NCBI GenBank assembly: GCA_026874595.1
Contig: CM049316.1
Location: 70,523,176-70,587,175, forward strand
DNA from: Sipunculus nudus
Taxonomy: Eukaryota > Annelida > Sipuncula > Golfingiida > Sipunculidae
DNA: 64,000 bases
Reading direction: 5' to 3'
The position numbers and the translations under genes are program-made. This document shows, piece after piece, positions 1-12,754 of the stretch; positions within the stretch are counted from its first letter, which is position 1, and the number at the start of each line of letters is the position of its first letter. Below the pieces are notes generated by a model, which saw only the letters and a list, made by a program, of their open reading frames with translations, had not been told where the DNA came from and ran no database searches.

Positions 1-27
1 ATTTTTTTTTTTCACTCAATAAGTTTA

Positions 28-135
28 GATAGGCTCATTGTTAAGGCGTTGGCCTTTGGTACCGAAGGACTCCGGTTCCACCCACGCCAGTACCTCACAG
101 GCAAAATGGTGAGATCTCAATCAAAACTTACGGAT
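28..135 (+). repeat. tRNA-like SINE head fragment
   Basis: The stretch reads like a degraded tRNA gene: an A-box-like segment (TGTTAAGGCGTTGGCC) is followed about 25 bases later by a B-box-like GGTTCCACCC, the spacing of an internal RNA polymerase III promoter. Downstream is SINE-body-like sequence and no acceptor stem closes, so a functional tRNA gene is unlikely. The segment at 17581-17640 shares GTTAAGGCG. Family assignment is tentative. Confidence 0.42.
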
Positions 136-1219
136 TCGCTCTTATGTTTTAAATACAGATAATGACTTCCGGATGATGCCTCAAACCGTGCATATAAACC
201 TGAAATCCAGAAGGCGTAATTTCAATAGCATATCATTCTATCAAATGTTTAACTCTATCGTGATTAAACAGACCGTGCGGTCAATATGCATTGGATCTAT
301 CCTAATAGATGTCTTGATGTAAGAGAAGACATTACCAGACAGCAATGCTTACTGATATCGTGCATTCCACAAGCTGATCGTATGGCTTCGTCACTGAGAG
401 ATGATTACACATACTGCTAAAGGACCACGGTCTCTCAAGGAAAACTTATGGCATATCATCCTCTAAACCATGGATCGATGTCTTTTGGTGACACCTAGGA
501 AAATTGCAGTCAGCAAACATGGTTGTAAAAAACACTGGCACAGCCTGCAAGCGTGCTCGTGTAAGAATTGTATATGTAGAGGAAGAACACGTATTATCAC
601 AGTATTTTCACAGGGGTTGGAGGTTGTCTCTTCCGAGAAATCTTCCATAAAGTAGAACCAGGAAGGTGAACTTGAATTATTAAAATAATATTAGATGCGT
701 ATTTGGATCCAGTATCTGAATTTGAGCAGGTCTTCCCTGGCACCGTGTCAGCTTTATCTGTTGATAAAAGAGTTGTACTGTAACTAAAAATAGACAAACC
801 AACAGAGAACCAAAGGTATTACATTCAGGTAATGTACTTTTGGTCGTAATGACCTTCTCATCGTTTACGCTTGAAAATACGCTGTCCAAAGCTTCTATTT
901 TGTATGTTCCTTCATTTATTTTTTTACACAAGATAAAATCTTATTTAAATTATAAAACAGCGGCTTTTCTTTTACAGCAAAGCTGAAAATGGTCTGGACC
1001 CTCTGTGGGAGCGATTTAAACACTTAAATACTTAAATCGGTTGGCTTTGTGTGTCAATCGGGGAAAACCCATCTTGCATTGGATATGATATACGAAAGCC
1101 TACATTGATAAGTGGTTTTGGTAATACATCTCCTGTGCACAGACATGTGACGACATGTATCTTTAAAAAGAATTTATCTTCAAGGATTTGGGGATGACTC
1201 GGAGTGGGAAGGTTATCAA

Positions 1220-1222
<3 letters not shown>
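136..1222. other. non-coding, nothing identified
   Basis: AT-rich sequence. Short open frames on both strands have no recognisable domain and no matching splice signals, and they overlap one another antisense. I see no repeat boundary. Confidence 0.6.
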
Positions 1223-1288
<66 letters not shown>

Positions 1289-1289
1289 A
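1223..1289. repeat. (AT)n/(AAT)n microsatellite
   Basis: About 52 bases of pure AT dinucleotide run into a short AAT tract. The long run of alternating I and Y residues predicted across it is an artefact of the dinucleotide repeat. Confidence 0.97.
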
Positions 1290-1765
1290 TTTCAATTAAG
1301 GATATTATGTGAAGAATACACTTCTTGTTACAAGCTACTGTAAAAAATATCTATGCTTCGTTATACATGCAATTGTATAGAATACACTTTTAAACATATT
1401 TGAACATTTCATTGCAATATCCTGTTTCTGTTCACAATTTCGGATGATATTATAATAAGGGACCTTACCAGGGGATGCCACAGGGCGCCTTACTCCCATC
1501 ATCTTCCCCGACGTTGCATGTAATAATATGGAATAACCTTGGAGACAAAAGATATCTGCCCTGAAAATTACAGTGCGAAAGTTATTGTAAAAAATGACAA
1601 TATGCATCATTTCATTACTGTAGTCTTTTATCTGCAGGAACTAATTTAAAAATGGAAAGATATCTATCTCGGGGACGTTATTTCTCAAATAAAAGATTGA
1701 CTTGGAACATTTGTTTTGTTTTGAGTCTTAATATTTTGCACGGATAATGAAGTTTTATGCTGATT

Positions 1766-1768
<3 letters not shown>
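1290..1768. other. non-coding, nothing identified
   Basis: AT-rich sequence between two AT microsatellites. An open frame at 1335-1610 (-) has no family resemblance. Confidence 0.55.
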
Positions 1769-1831
<63 letters not shown>

Positions 1832-1846
1832 CATATATATATATAT
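1769..1846. repeat. (AT)n microsatellite
   Basis: A nearly pure AT dinucleotide run, interrupted once near 1827-1832. Confidence 0.97.
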
Positions 1847-3447
1847 TCATGGAGTTTTATAGAGATATCAATAAACGGTACATATGGTGAAATGAAACAG
1901 AATGTTTAAACAGTCGCTGTAACACAAAATATGTACTTGATATGACAGTCATCCTGATTCCTGTAGGGGTATACCATCCTTGATATAAATGCCTATTGAG
2001 AATATTAACATCACGGCTAGCTGCATCCTATTGCCTGGGGATGCTCTGCCTATGTAACATTTTACACTTCTGTTGGGGATGCCGGTCACAGTGTTGTGGA
2101 AATATATTATATTATACAGAGAGGACCTTGAAACAACTGGAGCGTAAACGAAAATATATATTGGCCATGTGTGTGCCATGACGAATGGTCATATACACGC
2201 TCTCCACAACACTGGATGTCTAAGCGACTCAGCACTCCGACGTGAATCGAATATAAGGAACTGGCGCACATCCTTGCGGGCAAGTCGCTGAACTTCAGAT
2301 TGAATCTCTTTACACACATATTTGCTCTTATCTGCCTGATCCTCTTTCTGACTCTATTCCCACTATCCCCAAATTCTCAAATATTCCCATGTTTTTTCTG
2401 GACACACCCTTCCGGTAATTTTATTCACCAAACCGTTTAGACATATTTTATCCAAATTGGAATTTTCGGCGAAGAACATGAGCTATGCAACATTTTATTT
2501 TTATAATCATCGCCATAACTGTCTTTTGAACAAAGAGGTAGGTTTTTTAACAAATAAGTGTTTGACTATTCTAACCTTATGGATTCTAGATATTTTATGT
2601 AAATTAAGGGAATTAGTCCCAGCATTCATAGGAATTCTAGTTCGTTAGTTGAGGGTGCCCATCTTTCCCCTACGCCACCATTAAGCCTAACCGATTTTCT
2701 TATTACTATTTGCATATACTTTGATTTTAAAGATGTGAAGACTTAATAGACTTGGACACAGTTATGGTCATTTGGTGTTAATTGCTCTTAATCAACGGAA
2801 AATTTCAAAGCTTTTATGGACAATAAAATAACAATCTACCCATTAAATAATTACTTCCTAATTACTTCTATTCCGATTATACAAACAATTCAAATAATGT
2901 CATTATCAGGGTCAGCAGGGCTCAAGTGTTCATGTAAATTTAGAAACTAGCAACATATCATAATGAAAATAAATTAAATGACCAAATGATTATTCGAAAA
3001 GGATTATAACATACTTTGAGACAATTTAAGCTAACACATGTTCAATGATTACTTACAATAAAAGAACGTCTACAGATCACATTGATACGTGATGAGAATT
3101 TTTTTTTTAACATAGGTATATAGGAGATATCAAAACGGGACATAATGTTGCCTTTGTTAAGCCCCTTCGCGTGTAATTGAAATATGTAAATAAGGTCTAA
3201 ATTGGGTCAATAGATAATAAAAGTTCGGCTCCATTACTAATGATTCTGTAAAATGTGAATGCTTGAAAAAGGTTAAAAAGTCAAAATATAAGAACCCCTT
3301 CTCCTCAGAACAAACGTGGCCGCAAAATGTTAAGTTCAAGATAACACTTGTTTTGTGTGGCCCTTTTAAGAAAAAGTCATCCTTTGCCGCCAGATTAACC
3401 GCGTATTCTTTTATAGAGTATACCTCAGCCAAGACAAGACAATGCTT
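1847..3447. other. non-coding, nothing identified
   Basis: AT-rich sequence with only short, unsupported open frames. No repeat was matched elsewhere in the window. Confidence 0.5.
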
Positions 3448-3495
3448 CTAGATCCGCCCCGCTATCTAGATCGGTCCCGCTATCTAGATCCGCCC
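3448..3495. repeat. 18-bp tandem repeat
   Basis: Unit CTAGATCCGCCCCGCTAT at 3448-3465, repeated with two changes at 3466-3483 and partly at 3484-3495. It lies just outside the left arm of the inverted-repeat structure at 3588-5692 and may belong to that element's terminus. Confidence 0.75.
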
Positions 3496-3587
3496 AAAAA
3501 GGTAGATAGGGCCATCATTGGATAATTGGCGTTTGCTCCACAAAAGGCTTAGTACAGCAGTTATGGCTAAACCTGCAAACAGTCTAG

Positions 3588-5692
3588 CGAATTGGGCCCC
3601 CGATACGAATTTGATTTTTTGTTGGCTTCTTGATTCTTTGTCGGAGTTCGTGAAGCGCTTCTGCGTAATTCATACCAGTTACGCACCCACTAGTGGCGAC
3701 GCGTGAGTGAGCGTAGCCTCGATTTTAGTTTTTAGTCGACTCAAAATTTGTTGGCCGCCGCTACGAATTGTCAATTTGGTAGGTTATATGACACTCTTAG
3801 AAACGCTTCGTAACGTGAGGTAGGTACTTCGTTGGAGATCGTAAGCTTTACGTAAACTGCTCGGTATATATCGGGGCAACTCACGACGCTTCGTGGGAAA
3901 TTAACCAGTACGTATCACTACGGCAATGCCCCCAAGTACTACGAAGCCTTAAGAACTGGCTAGAACCTAAGCAGTACCAAATATTCCGAAATAACTAAGA
4001 CTCATTAAGACTTACTACGATTTAACCAAAGTTACCTACGCTACAACTTAATTACGATGCAGTATAAATGACCTATTACTGAGAGATAACGTTACAACTA
4101 CAAAGCTGCTACCAGGCGCTATGAAAAAAAAACTTTTTACGCTGATCCAAGTATAAATAAGCGTCAGTGGTCCTTTCACTGTCAAAGGGTCATACTGGGT
4201 CATACATCGGACTCACAAAACTACCATTCTGCTGTTTATGGTCTCTGGGCTTTTGAATCTACGGCTGATAACGCACCTGAGTTTCTACAACTGTTGCGAA
4301 GAGGGTAAAATAGTCCGATTAAATATATTGTAATAAGGATTGTTCCGAGGCAAACTATATAAACAGGGGTGTTTTTGTGGTAAGGAGTTCACAGCTTAAG
4401 TAATATTTTGTAAGCATGCGCATGGGAAATGTAAACAGTTGTTGTTTCCTTGATTTCAAAGTTTGACTTCTGGGACAAGAACCATCGGAGGGACACGCAG
4501 TCCCACTTTAAAAGGTTCGTTTTCAGTAGAAAAGACCTCTGACGGATCTGTGTCAGAGGAGGTCATCCTAGCAGTTATTTAAAGAAGACAGTAGAGGTAT
4601 ACTGACATGCAGCATATGCTGATATAGGGTGCATGGGGAGGAGGTTCAGTGGCAACAGCAGGCAGCAAACCTGCCGGAGGCAGGGCAAGAGGAGGAAGAC
4701 GTGCATATAACCATTGCACCGTACCGCTAGATCTACTTCTCGATACCGTGCCATAACACCCGGACTTCAATTCGCTCTTGTATAAGCTCGTCCATAGTTT
4801 ACCCTTGAAATCATGCAAAGGTTACAACAGTATGACTTTGAGCGATTCAAACTTCTTTAACGCCATTTCGTTGCCCATAGAGTTATGTAGCAGAGGAACT
4901 TTCTGGTGAATCGCAAGGTTGCTTTCTGATGTGTAGCTAGTCGTACGTCTTCGGTATATGTTGTAACCAATGCCTATGAATGTCTTTGTCGTTCGTAGCC
5001 GAAGCGCGGTGGTTCCTTGTAATTCGTACTAACTAGTAGCTCCTACGACACAGACTCCAGATTCATGTGATGAACTCGTATTAGCTATGTAAATATTCGT
5101 GCCCGATTCAAAGAAGCATCATAGGACTTCTCAGTGGCTTATTCCCTGTCTTATCAATAGGGCCGAATATCATATCCTGCGATATCCTTCCTGTTCGTAG
5201 CGCTTCGGGAAATCGATTATTGGAAGTTGGAATGTCCCGTTCCCACTTCCACGAATTGATCTCCCGATGCGGTACGAACAGGTAAGGTATTGAATTTTAC
5301 AAAGATTGTATAACTGTATCGGTATGGCTGTGTCCGTGGATTTATCAAACTTATGTCTGAAAACACGTGACTGTGTGTGTTTGGGGGGGGGAGTATTTGT
5401 GGTTGTATGTGTGTGTTTGCTCCGACATATACTGAATATTTACTTGAAGCTTATGATCTAACACGAAGTATATCTACCGGGGCAAAGAAGCGCTTCTAAG
5501 GGTTACATCTGACAATTCGTAGTGGCGGCCAAAAGTTTTTGAGTTGACTCAAAATGAAAATCTATGGCTATGCCCACTCTTGCTACGCCAGTAGTCGGCA
5601 CTTTATTGGAACGAATTACGCAGAAGCGCTTCACGAAGAGCCAAGAAGCCAAACAAAATGTTCTGTTCGAACTGCAACAGGCACCCAATTCG
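3588..5692. mobile_element. 2.1-kb long-inverted-arm (foldback-like) element candidate
   Basis: The left arm (3588-3884) aligns with the reverse complement of the right arm (5411-5692) over nearly 300 bp. Divergence is considerable, but a 25-bp perfect core is shared (3647-3671 against 5613-5637). Both arms keep a TTGGCCGCC(A/G)CTACGAATTGTCA-like block. The 1.5-kb loop has no long open frame and includes a TATA-like TATATAAA at 4356-4363. Long arms without an encoded transposase suggest a foldback or non-autonomous DNA element. A segmental inverted duplication of a dispersed repeat would look the same. No target-site duplication was recognised. Confidence 0.6.
4536..4559. other. 8-bp perfect hairpin
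   Basis: CCTCTGAC (4536-4543) and GTCAGAGG (4552-4559) are exact complements around an 8-base loop, in the loop region of the long-inverted-arm element. It does not match the histone 3' stem-loop consensus. Role unknown. Confidence 0.7.
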
Positions 5693-7213
5693 TGGAGGCG
5701 GGAACGCATCTGTAATACCAAACTATTCTACACATTAAACACACAGAGACACGGATGAAAACACAGCCTCCTGTGAGGGGATAGTTGCATGGTGACATGA
5801 TGTGTAGCCATGCCCATATTGGCAATTTTCCCATGCTACTAATATAAAAATATACATTAATCTATAAGTCACCAGACGATGTAATCTGGTAGGTCGACAT
5901 GATGGTAACTTGATAAAGTTGAGGGTGATATTAGAGTCTGGTAACGTAGACGCCGGCCTGCATGGTGATCAATGCATTTATTACCACGCTTCCCCGAGGT
6001 CGTACAGTGATACGAAATCAGTTTCATCGCCACCAGCAACTCACCGAACGTTTGCTGCAGTTCAGTGGCAATTTGCCCTCTAACACAAGAGAGTTTCGAA
6101 ATGTCATTGAGGCTTGCCTTCCATGTCGAGACATATCCCGGGAAAATATTTTCATAAGGCCATAAGGCCTAAAAGAATATTGTGACTTAAAATAAAACGG
6201 AAGAACCGTAAATTGGTTCGTGTACTTTCTTAAAATATGTACCAATATGCGGTAAGGGTATCGTTATAGCACAGTATATTGGTGAATCTCCCTGATTACT
6301 CAATTATTACTATTCTCCCGCGGCTAACCTGAACTACAAAAAAGTAGCGTGACACTGAGTGGGAAATGAGGCTGGTTACTGTAGAGATGTGATTGACACT
6401 TTGGTTTGTACATTCATGTGTATCCTTTTCCCTTAATTCACATTTGTTTAATTCACATCTGTTCAATTCTTGTACAAGAAATATTCAAATGGAATACTGG
6501 ACGCTGTATTATTGACTTCTGATTCAATAAAAATGGTGCGTGCTGAAAACGCAAGAAACCCCAAAATGTCATATATATGTAAAGATGGCAGCTTTACATC
6601 CCTGTTTATTGTATTAGAAAGATATTTGCATCATATACGTATATAATTCTTAGTTTCATAGTACAGGTTATATTAACTTGATTGATTTTATTGATAAGAT
6701 CCACACATATAAGTATAAATGTCTTAATTTAATATTTTACTTGTAAAAATTAACTTTACTTTCCCCAGAAGGGGAGCTGCCGACGCTGTAATCAGAACGC
6801 CTATGACCAGGTTCCTCCGGGCAAGGTACTCAATCGATCCAGTATTAGTACCAAGGCCACAAGCCACCCAAGCAGAATATTGTCTGTATATAACCAAACT
6901 GTCCGATACCGGCATGTCGACTTATCTATGATCTATACACCTATAAAATAGTTTTATTACAGCTGCTATCAAATACATATCATAAAAACACTGGTCGAAG
7001 CCTAAACTTGAAGCCATGTTCTGACATGAATATAATAACTAAACAAGGATGGTACGCTTTAATATACCGTAAGAGTGCTCTTCATACTTTCAAGTTTTTC
7101 AATTGGTTGGCTGGGAATATAAAATGTAACTTTATTTATTTTATTTTGATTGTATAACTAGTTGCAATAACTTATACGAGGAACTCTCCATTGTATAGAT
7201 GGTGGTTTAGTTA
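5693..7213. other. non-coding, nothing identified
   Basis: AT-rich sequence. The open frames at 5962-6165 (+) and 6024-6245 (-) are mutual antisense shadows with no domain. Confidence 0.5.
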
Positions 7214-7352
7214 GTATGTGGGGGTGGAGGAAAACGGAGGACCTGGAGACGTCCACCGACCTTGGACGGGCCACTACAACCCACTGTCATGACAATGCCG
7301 AAGATCGAACCCAGGTCCCCAAAGGAGAGATACTCGACCGTCCAGACCCCTA
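7214..7352 (-). repeat. SINE family II copy (tRNA-derived)
   Basis: On the minus strand the order is a B-box-like GGGTTCGATC, then GCCCGTCCAAGGTCGGTGG, then a pyrimidine-rich TTTTCCTCCACCCCC. The same order with near-identical blocks occurs at 26568-26710 (+), so this is a dispersed tRNA-derived SINE. The tRNA-like half is the more degraded part. No target-site duplication was identified. Confidence 0.7.
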
Positions 7353-7455
7353 GTGGAACGAGTTTTTTTTTATGATAGATATTGATCATGTTCTCTGTCT
7401 GGTCTCTTCATAATTTCTCCCGCCAGGAGTTCAGGCGTTCATCCCCACTCGTACG

Positions 7456-7625
7456 GGTGTTTTCAGGACATTTCGGGAATGTGACAGTGAGGAATCGATT
7501 AGATTTGGTGTAGACTCGGAAATGATCCGGATTCCGGAACAATCTTCAAGGAAAATTCACAAATTTACAGTCACTTAAGCCAGAATGAACCTGGGAATAT
7601 GGGCCGAATAAGTGAACGCAGTAAT
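7456..7625 (+). repeat. dispersed repeat III, copy 1
   Basis: The block from GTTTTCAGGACATTTCGGGA to CCTGGGAATATGGGCCGAAT matches the reverse complement of 43716-43875 over its whole length, and also 32978-33140. The order of blocks (CATTTCGGGAA, GATCCGGATTC, ATTCACAAAT, GGGAATATGGGCCGAA) is kept. No termini or coding capacity were recognised, so the class is unknown. Confidence 0.75.
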
Positions 7626-8132
7626 GATCGAACACTCATTTTAAAAGAGCAAGGTGAACTATAATTAAAGAAAAAACACAGTATATTTTTATGCATGTTG
7701 TGAACCTGAAGCTTATGATACAACAGCTTGAATTCCCTGATTATCGCTCGCTCTTGATTCAGAACAACTGGTTCATGTGGGGAGCTTTAAATAATTACCT
7801 GCTGAACCAGAGTAATTATAATAAATCATTAATAATTTTTTATACGGTGCACGTCTTTGTAACTAACTTTTGTACTAAAGTTGTTCCTCATTTACAAAAT
7901 ACACTTATGCACATAGACATTAAATAAAATTTGTTTCGAAAAGAAGAGAAATTGTCATGATAGTTTTGCTATATAATTTTTTAAACCTCCATTTATCCTA
8001 ATGGCTTCTCTGTCTGTCTGTCTGTGTACAGGATATTGGAATAGTAAATCGAACAGCTTGGTCTTTGACTGAAGGAAAGTATTAAATACTGATACATGTA
8101 TCGAGTCCATACCATCCGAGTCCAGGCCACTC
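7626..8132. other. non-coding, nothing identified
   Basis: AT-rich sequence leading into the minisatellite. The last 40 bases already carry GAGTCC words like degenerate repeat units. Confidence 0.55.
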
Positions 8133-8606
8133 GAGTCCAAGTCAAAGTCCGAATCCTTGAAGTTCAAGTCCAAGTCAAAGTCAGAATCCTTGAAGTTCGA
8201 GTCCAAGTCAAAGTCAGAATCCTTGAAGTTCAAGTCCAAGTCAAAGTCCGAATCCTTGAAGTTCAAGTCCAAGTCAAAGTCCGAATCCTTGAAGTTCAAG
8301 TCCAAGTCAAAGTCCGAATCCTTGAAGTTCAAGTCCAAGTCAAAGTCAGAATCCTTAAAGTTCAAGTCCAAGTCAAAGTCAGAATCCTTGAAGTTCAAGT
8401 CCAAGTCAAAGTCAGAATCCTTGAAGTTCAAGTCCAAGTCAAAGTCAGAATCCTTGAAGTTCAAGTCCAAGTCAAAGTCAGAATCCTTGAAGTTCAAGTC
8501 CAAGTCAAAGTCAGAATCCTTGAAGTTCAAGTCCAAGTCAAAGTCAGAATCCTTGAAGTTCAAGTCCAAGTCAAAGTCAGAATCCTTGAAGTTCAAGTCC
8601 AAGTCG
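8133..8606. repeat. 33-bp minisatellite, 14 units
   Basis: Fourteen tandem 33-bp units plus a 12-base partial unit. The unit is AAGTCCAAGTCAAAGTCA followed by GAATCCTTGAAGTTC and is very homogeneous: differences are a C/A alternation before GAATCC, one GAGTCC start and one TTAAAG. It is built from AAGTCC/AAGTCA-like sub-words. The period is a multiple of three and contains no stop in several frames on both strands, so long repetitive reading frames (for example an 11-residue D-L-D-L-N-F-K-D-S-D-F unit on minus) arise automatically. The flanks give no splice or start evidence, so I treat it as non-coding. Confidence 0.95.
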
Positions 8607-9256
8607 ACCTTCTTATTCCAAGTCATCTGGAACCCGTGTCGAGTCCAATACAAATTTCCTTATAGAGCAATTAAAAATTGAAATTTCATAATATCTGGTA
8701 TAAATTTAAAAGTAAGCTTACCTATGCTTTATCCATAATGGTTAATTTAATTTATAGCTCTCTAAAGCAAAGCTTGTTATATAAAGTTTAATTGTTTTGT
8801 AATATTCTGTTAGTAGTTCTCACATGTACATGCATATAAGCATCTATAATAAGTCCCAGTTTTTTTTCTATTGGATTCGGCCTGATTTCTAGAGTCCTAA
8901 CCTCCAAGTCTTAAGAACATAACCAAGTCCAGGATCTTCGAAATGACGTCCGAGTCCCCCGTCAACGGAAAAAAAAGGATCTCAATATAGATACAAATTT
9001 AAAAAATCAAGATCCACGCAGTAGGTGGACAAAAACAGATCTGAATCAAGACACCATTTTTAAAACGTATTTGGACCCATGCCCATGTAAAAAAGGATTT
9101 GATTACAAATATTAAGTAAAAACCACATATGGATCAATAGGCTGGGTAAACAAAAACGGAACTGGATTTAAGCACCAAGTAAAAACAAAAGTAGGGTAGA
9201 CATTTTTTTCTCATCAACTGAAAACTTCAAAATATGTTTCCATTTACATGCATACA
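8607..9256. other. minisatellite flank with degenerate GAGTCC words
   Basis: Near 8630-8650 and 8890-8960 there are scattered GAGTCC, AAGTCC and CGAGTCC words resembling decayed minisatellite units. The rest is AT-rich with no feature. Confidence 0.5.
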
Positions 9257-9258
9257 CG

Positions 9259-9337
<79 letters not shown>
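9257..9337. repeat. (AC)n(AT)n compound microsatellite
   Basis: About 28 bases of AC followed by about 52 bases of AT. Confidence 0.97.
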
Positions 9338-9340
<3 letters not shown>

Positions 9341-11403
9341 GGGGGTAATACGGTAAGCTTAATGTACTTTAGTTTGTGTGAAACTTGGCATGATCCTTTT
9401 AGGGATCAATTAAATTATTCCTAAAATTGAAACTCAAAGCAGGTTAGCGGATGTCTGTGCTCCCTCACAGCTAATTTAATGTTTACAGGAATGCATTTTG
9501 TATGTGACGTAAAGACCTGCGCTGATCGATGTTATAAAACCTATTAGTTATGAGGGGATTTTATCAGGCAATAGCTGGTGGAACTACCGGCGGTCTGAAC
9601 CATCTAGGCGAGTCAAGCTTCAACATACGTCACTGAATTAGCAAACATATATCGTAATGTCCATTGTCCAGAAAGAACGATGCGACAGAACTAAATTCTG
9701 GCCAGCCCTAGAATGTTATTATCTTTGTCTGAGGGCGACACCGCATTGCTCACTTACAGGTTTTACTGCGATATTTCTATCCGTAATGCATACGGCGACT
9801 ACATCTGGGATCAACGTACCGCTAAATTCATTTCCCTAGGAGGCTTGAGTGGCCATCCCAAATCACATAACAGCATTTAGGGGGCAATTGTGCTAGGAGC
9901 AAAGTTCTTCAACTTTAATGTTTTGCCGTGAGACAACAAGAATAAATTCTCTCACTTTTTAAATATTAATAATAATGTAAAATCTTATATTCTAGAAATT
10001 GTTTTACCTCTGTCTTACGTTCAGACTTCTTTGTTTTTAAATTCTTTTACATGAGGCGTTTGGGGTGTACATTTTGCAGTTCTCCTTGGTATATGGTGCT
10101 GCTTGCTAATGGAAAATAAATCAATCGCTTTCCAAGGTTGTGAAACGTTTAGAGCGGAAGGGAAAAAATCAGTCCTTTCGCTATAGACACGAACAATAAG
10201 AGACGCAAAGCCACTGGAGGCGTGAAACTTTATAACTGAATTAAATGTCCTGAAATCATAAATTTTTAAAGAGCGGCATTTTGCAACTTTTTGTTTGTTT
10301 CCATAGTTTGGAAGTTTTCGCTGACCCAGGAAAAAGTGGTTAATTCTTCGACTTTGGAGAAATTATTCCTGAAGTTTATAATAAGTTCGACAGAATTGAC
10401 TTCATTTCCTTGTCCATGTGATTTTCCACACGGCTTGTTAATATATGCGCCGCCGCTTTTAATTATTCTGAAATAATTTTCCATAATTATCTTCATTTAT
10501 GCTTAATTATAATAAATGACATGATGATTGTCCTTCTATGAGAAATCAGCATAATGCAAAGCTTTTCCTTCACGGTCAATAGCCTGCTCAGTGCGGTCTT
10601 GGTTGGACTATTGGGGACGCCCTAATCGGTACATAATGAAATCTCTATATAGACTTTGACAATGCATATATCTTTAGAACCGGAGTCACGTGATCTCTCA
10701 AGTATTTCATGAGATATCACCGGCATAATAAAAGAAAAAGATGAAATAATAAGATAACCTCAGAAAAATGAAAGGCATTAAACAAAGTAAACTTAAATAC
10801 CAACGCACCCGGTTTATTTAAACACGTTTGCATAATATTGAAAATATATTTTGATTTTAATTACTCTTTTCTAAAACTGTCACCCTGGAAACGCTTTTCA
10901 TAGCTATCTTTGTGCTAAATACGTACTGTTCTATATTAACAATAATTCGATGAGCATGTTATTATAATTTTTATCAGTGCCCTCTTGCAAAATACACGTA
11001 AAATATTTTAAACATTTAGATATGTTAAAACATTTTTGTTGTGACAGCACAGGTCCAAAATTGGAGCATTTGTTAGCTATAGATATTTATCTTATACAAT
11101 TATGTAATAAAATAGTGTATATATATAGGCAAAGCTATAACTGTCATCGCTGTTTCCGCTTTATATTATCAAAACAAATTTTATGTACCGTTGAATAATA
11201 CTTGCTATCGGGAGTAAAGTCACTGTCTTATATCGGCTCAGTCTAAGGAATCGATTAATGATCACATATCGTTACTTAAAGAACTCTCAAATCTACAAAT
11301 CAGATCTACAGATACATCAATTAAACCTGACAGGAATGATGAACTCACCCAATTACAGAGATAAGTAATCAACTGTCAGGAGCATCTCCGGATACGTCCA
11401 TGG
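9338..11403. other. non-coding, nothing identified
   Basis: No repeat pairing or credible exon. Overlapping antisense frames at 10266-10496 (-) and 10291-10476 (+) are uninformative. Confidence 0.5.
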
Positions 11404-11829
11404 TTAAAAATCACCGCCGTGTAACGCATGGCTACTCCTGGAGGCACCGACAATGCAAATCTTCATCAGGCTGCTTGTTTTGTTTATATCAACGTGTTTA
11501 TAATATGTGGAGCGTGCCAAAAATACTCAAAACTAATTCAACAAGGGCATCTGGCGGCAAGTCAGATAAGCCAGAGCTTTGCAAATGGCGTTTTGCAACA
11601 CGTGACCCTTTCTACCTACGCATATATGCAAGCTACCACCTTAGGTTACATATTTTTTCCGTTTGTGTTTACAAACAAGTTGTTGATAAACAAATCCTTA
11701 CATCCTTCACGAAGACGTAATAAGATTTTTTCACAACCAAAATTACCCTTAGATCATTAAAATACACACAGAGGAACCCAGAAATCAAATTAATTCTTTT
11801 TCATGGGGTATGTGAATAGGCACCTTTAA
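11404..11829 (+). mobile_element. TTAA-flanked MITE, copy 1 (degraded left end)
   Basis: The body (from CAGGCTGCTT near 11467 to about 11825) aligns with the complete copy at 34563-35012 over about 350 bp with many shared blocks, including AATTCAACAAGGGCAT, GCCAGAGCTTTGCAAATG and AACCAAAATTACCCTTAGAT. TTAA is present at both expected edges (11404-11407 and 11826-11829). The terminal AGGGGCCC motif is lost on the left and decayed to AGGCACCT on the right. Open frames here (11400-11760) are therefore transposon shadows. Confidence 0.75.
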
Positions 11830-12754
11830 TATGTACTCAGAGTAAGTCAGAAATCACATAAAATCTACAGAAAAGGCAGGAGTATAGCCGGCTTTAAAAC
11901 CTGAAGGCTAAATGAGATCATACAATTCGTACCATGTGTATTATCTGTATCTTCATTAAAAAAAACAGTGCCACAGACAAGCCATGTACCTAACTTTTAA
12001 CAATTGCCAGCGTGATAAGGGAGGTCACCACTTACCATTGTTTATATTCTGATTAAAAAACTGGCGGAGTGATTTTTTTCTGAGTATGTAAAGCTCTGGC
12101 TTTTAATTCATTTTTTTAACCCAGCTATATACTCTGACCTTGTTATCTATTCTTGTTATAAGCAATTTTAGTTGTTATCAGTATAAGTTTTAAGTTATTG
12201 TTCATCTACTTTATGAATGAAGGCTGAATTAGCGCTGGACAAAAGTGCATGGCGCAGGTGTCAAATGCGTGTTGTGCAGCCTTTCCTCTTCCTATGTGCA
12301 TATCCTCCTGCGAGAGGTCGTAAAAAGTAGTCCTCAGGTGTAATTATACCTGGCCAATCCGTGCCGAGGTGTGATAAAATCTAAATACATCATCTTTTTT
12401 CCCCAGGAAGCATCATTGACCTAATATGTTTTTCAATTTACTGTCGGTCCCTGAACTATTTTTAGTTACCAGTACCGAGGGTATTAAGATATATTTATTT
12501 TGCAGCTTGTAACTGTGCAGCTTACTGACTCATATATGCTTATAGGTCAAAGGACAATAGTGGTACAGAAGGACACAAATTGTTAATATACAGTGAATAC
12601 TTCTGTATACGGAAGTGATGAAATAAGACACCCGATTAAACAGAAAACAAATAATCTAAAAATTATAATTCCTAAAATCTGCATTACGGTTTACTAATAT
12701 AAGAGCTGGCACAAATCTTCGGTTTCACTAACACCCTTCACCTGGCCCGGTTAA
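11830..12754. other. non-coding, nothing identified
   Basis: AT-rich sequence without a recognisable gene or repeat end. Confidence 0.5.

Noticed and set aside
4536-4559. Histone mRNA 3' stem-loop
   Set aside because: Stem length and loop sequence do not fit the conserved histone stem-loop, and no histone gene is near.
8133-8606. CRISPR-like array
   Set aside because: Units are contiguous with no unique spacers, and the genome is eukaryotic.
7955-8653. 232-codon repetitive acidic protein
   Set aside because: It is the translation of the 33-bp minisatellite. A period divisible by three without stops opens frames on both strands, and no start or splice evidence exists.
11400-11760. Two overlapping frames of over 100 codons as genes
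   Set aside because: They lie in the TTAA-flanked MITE. The second MITE copy does not preserve the frames.
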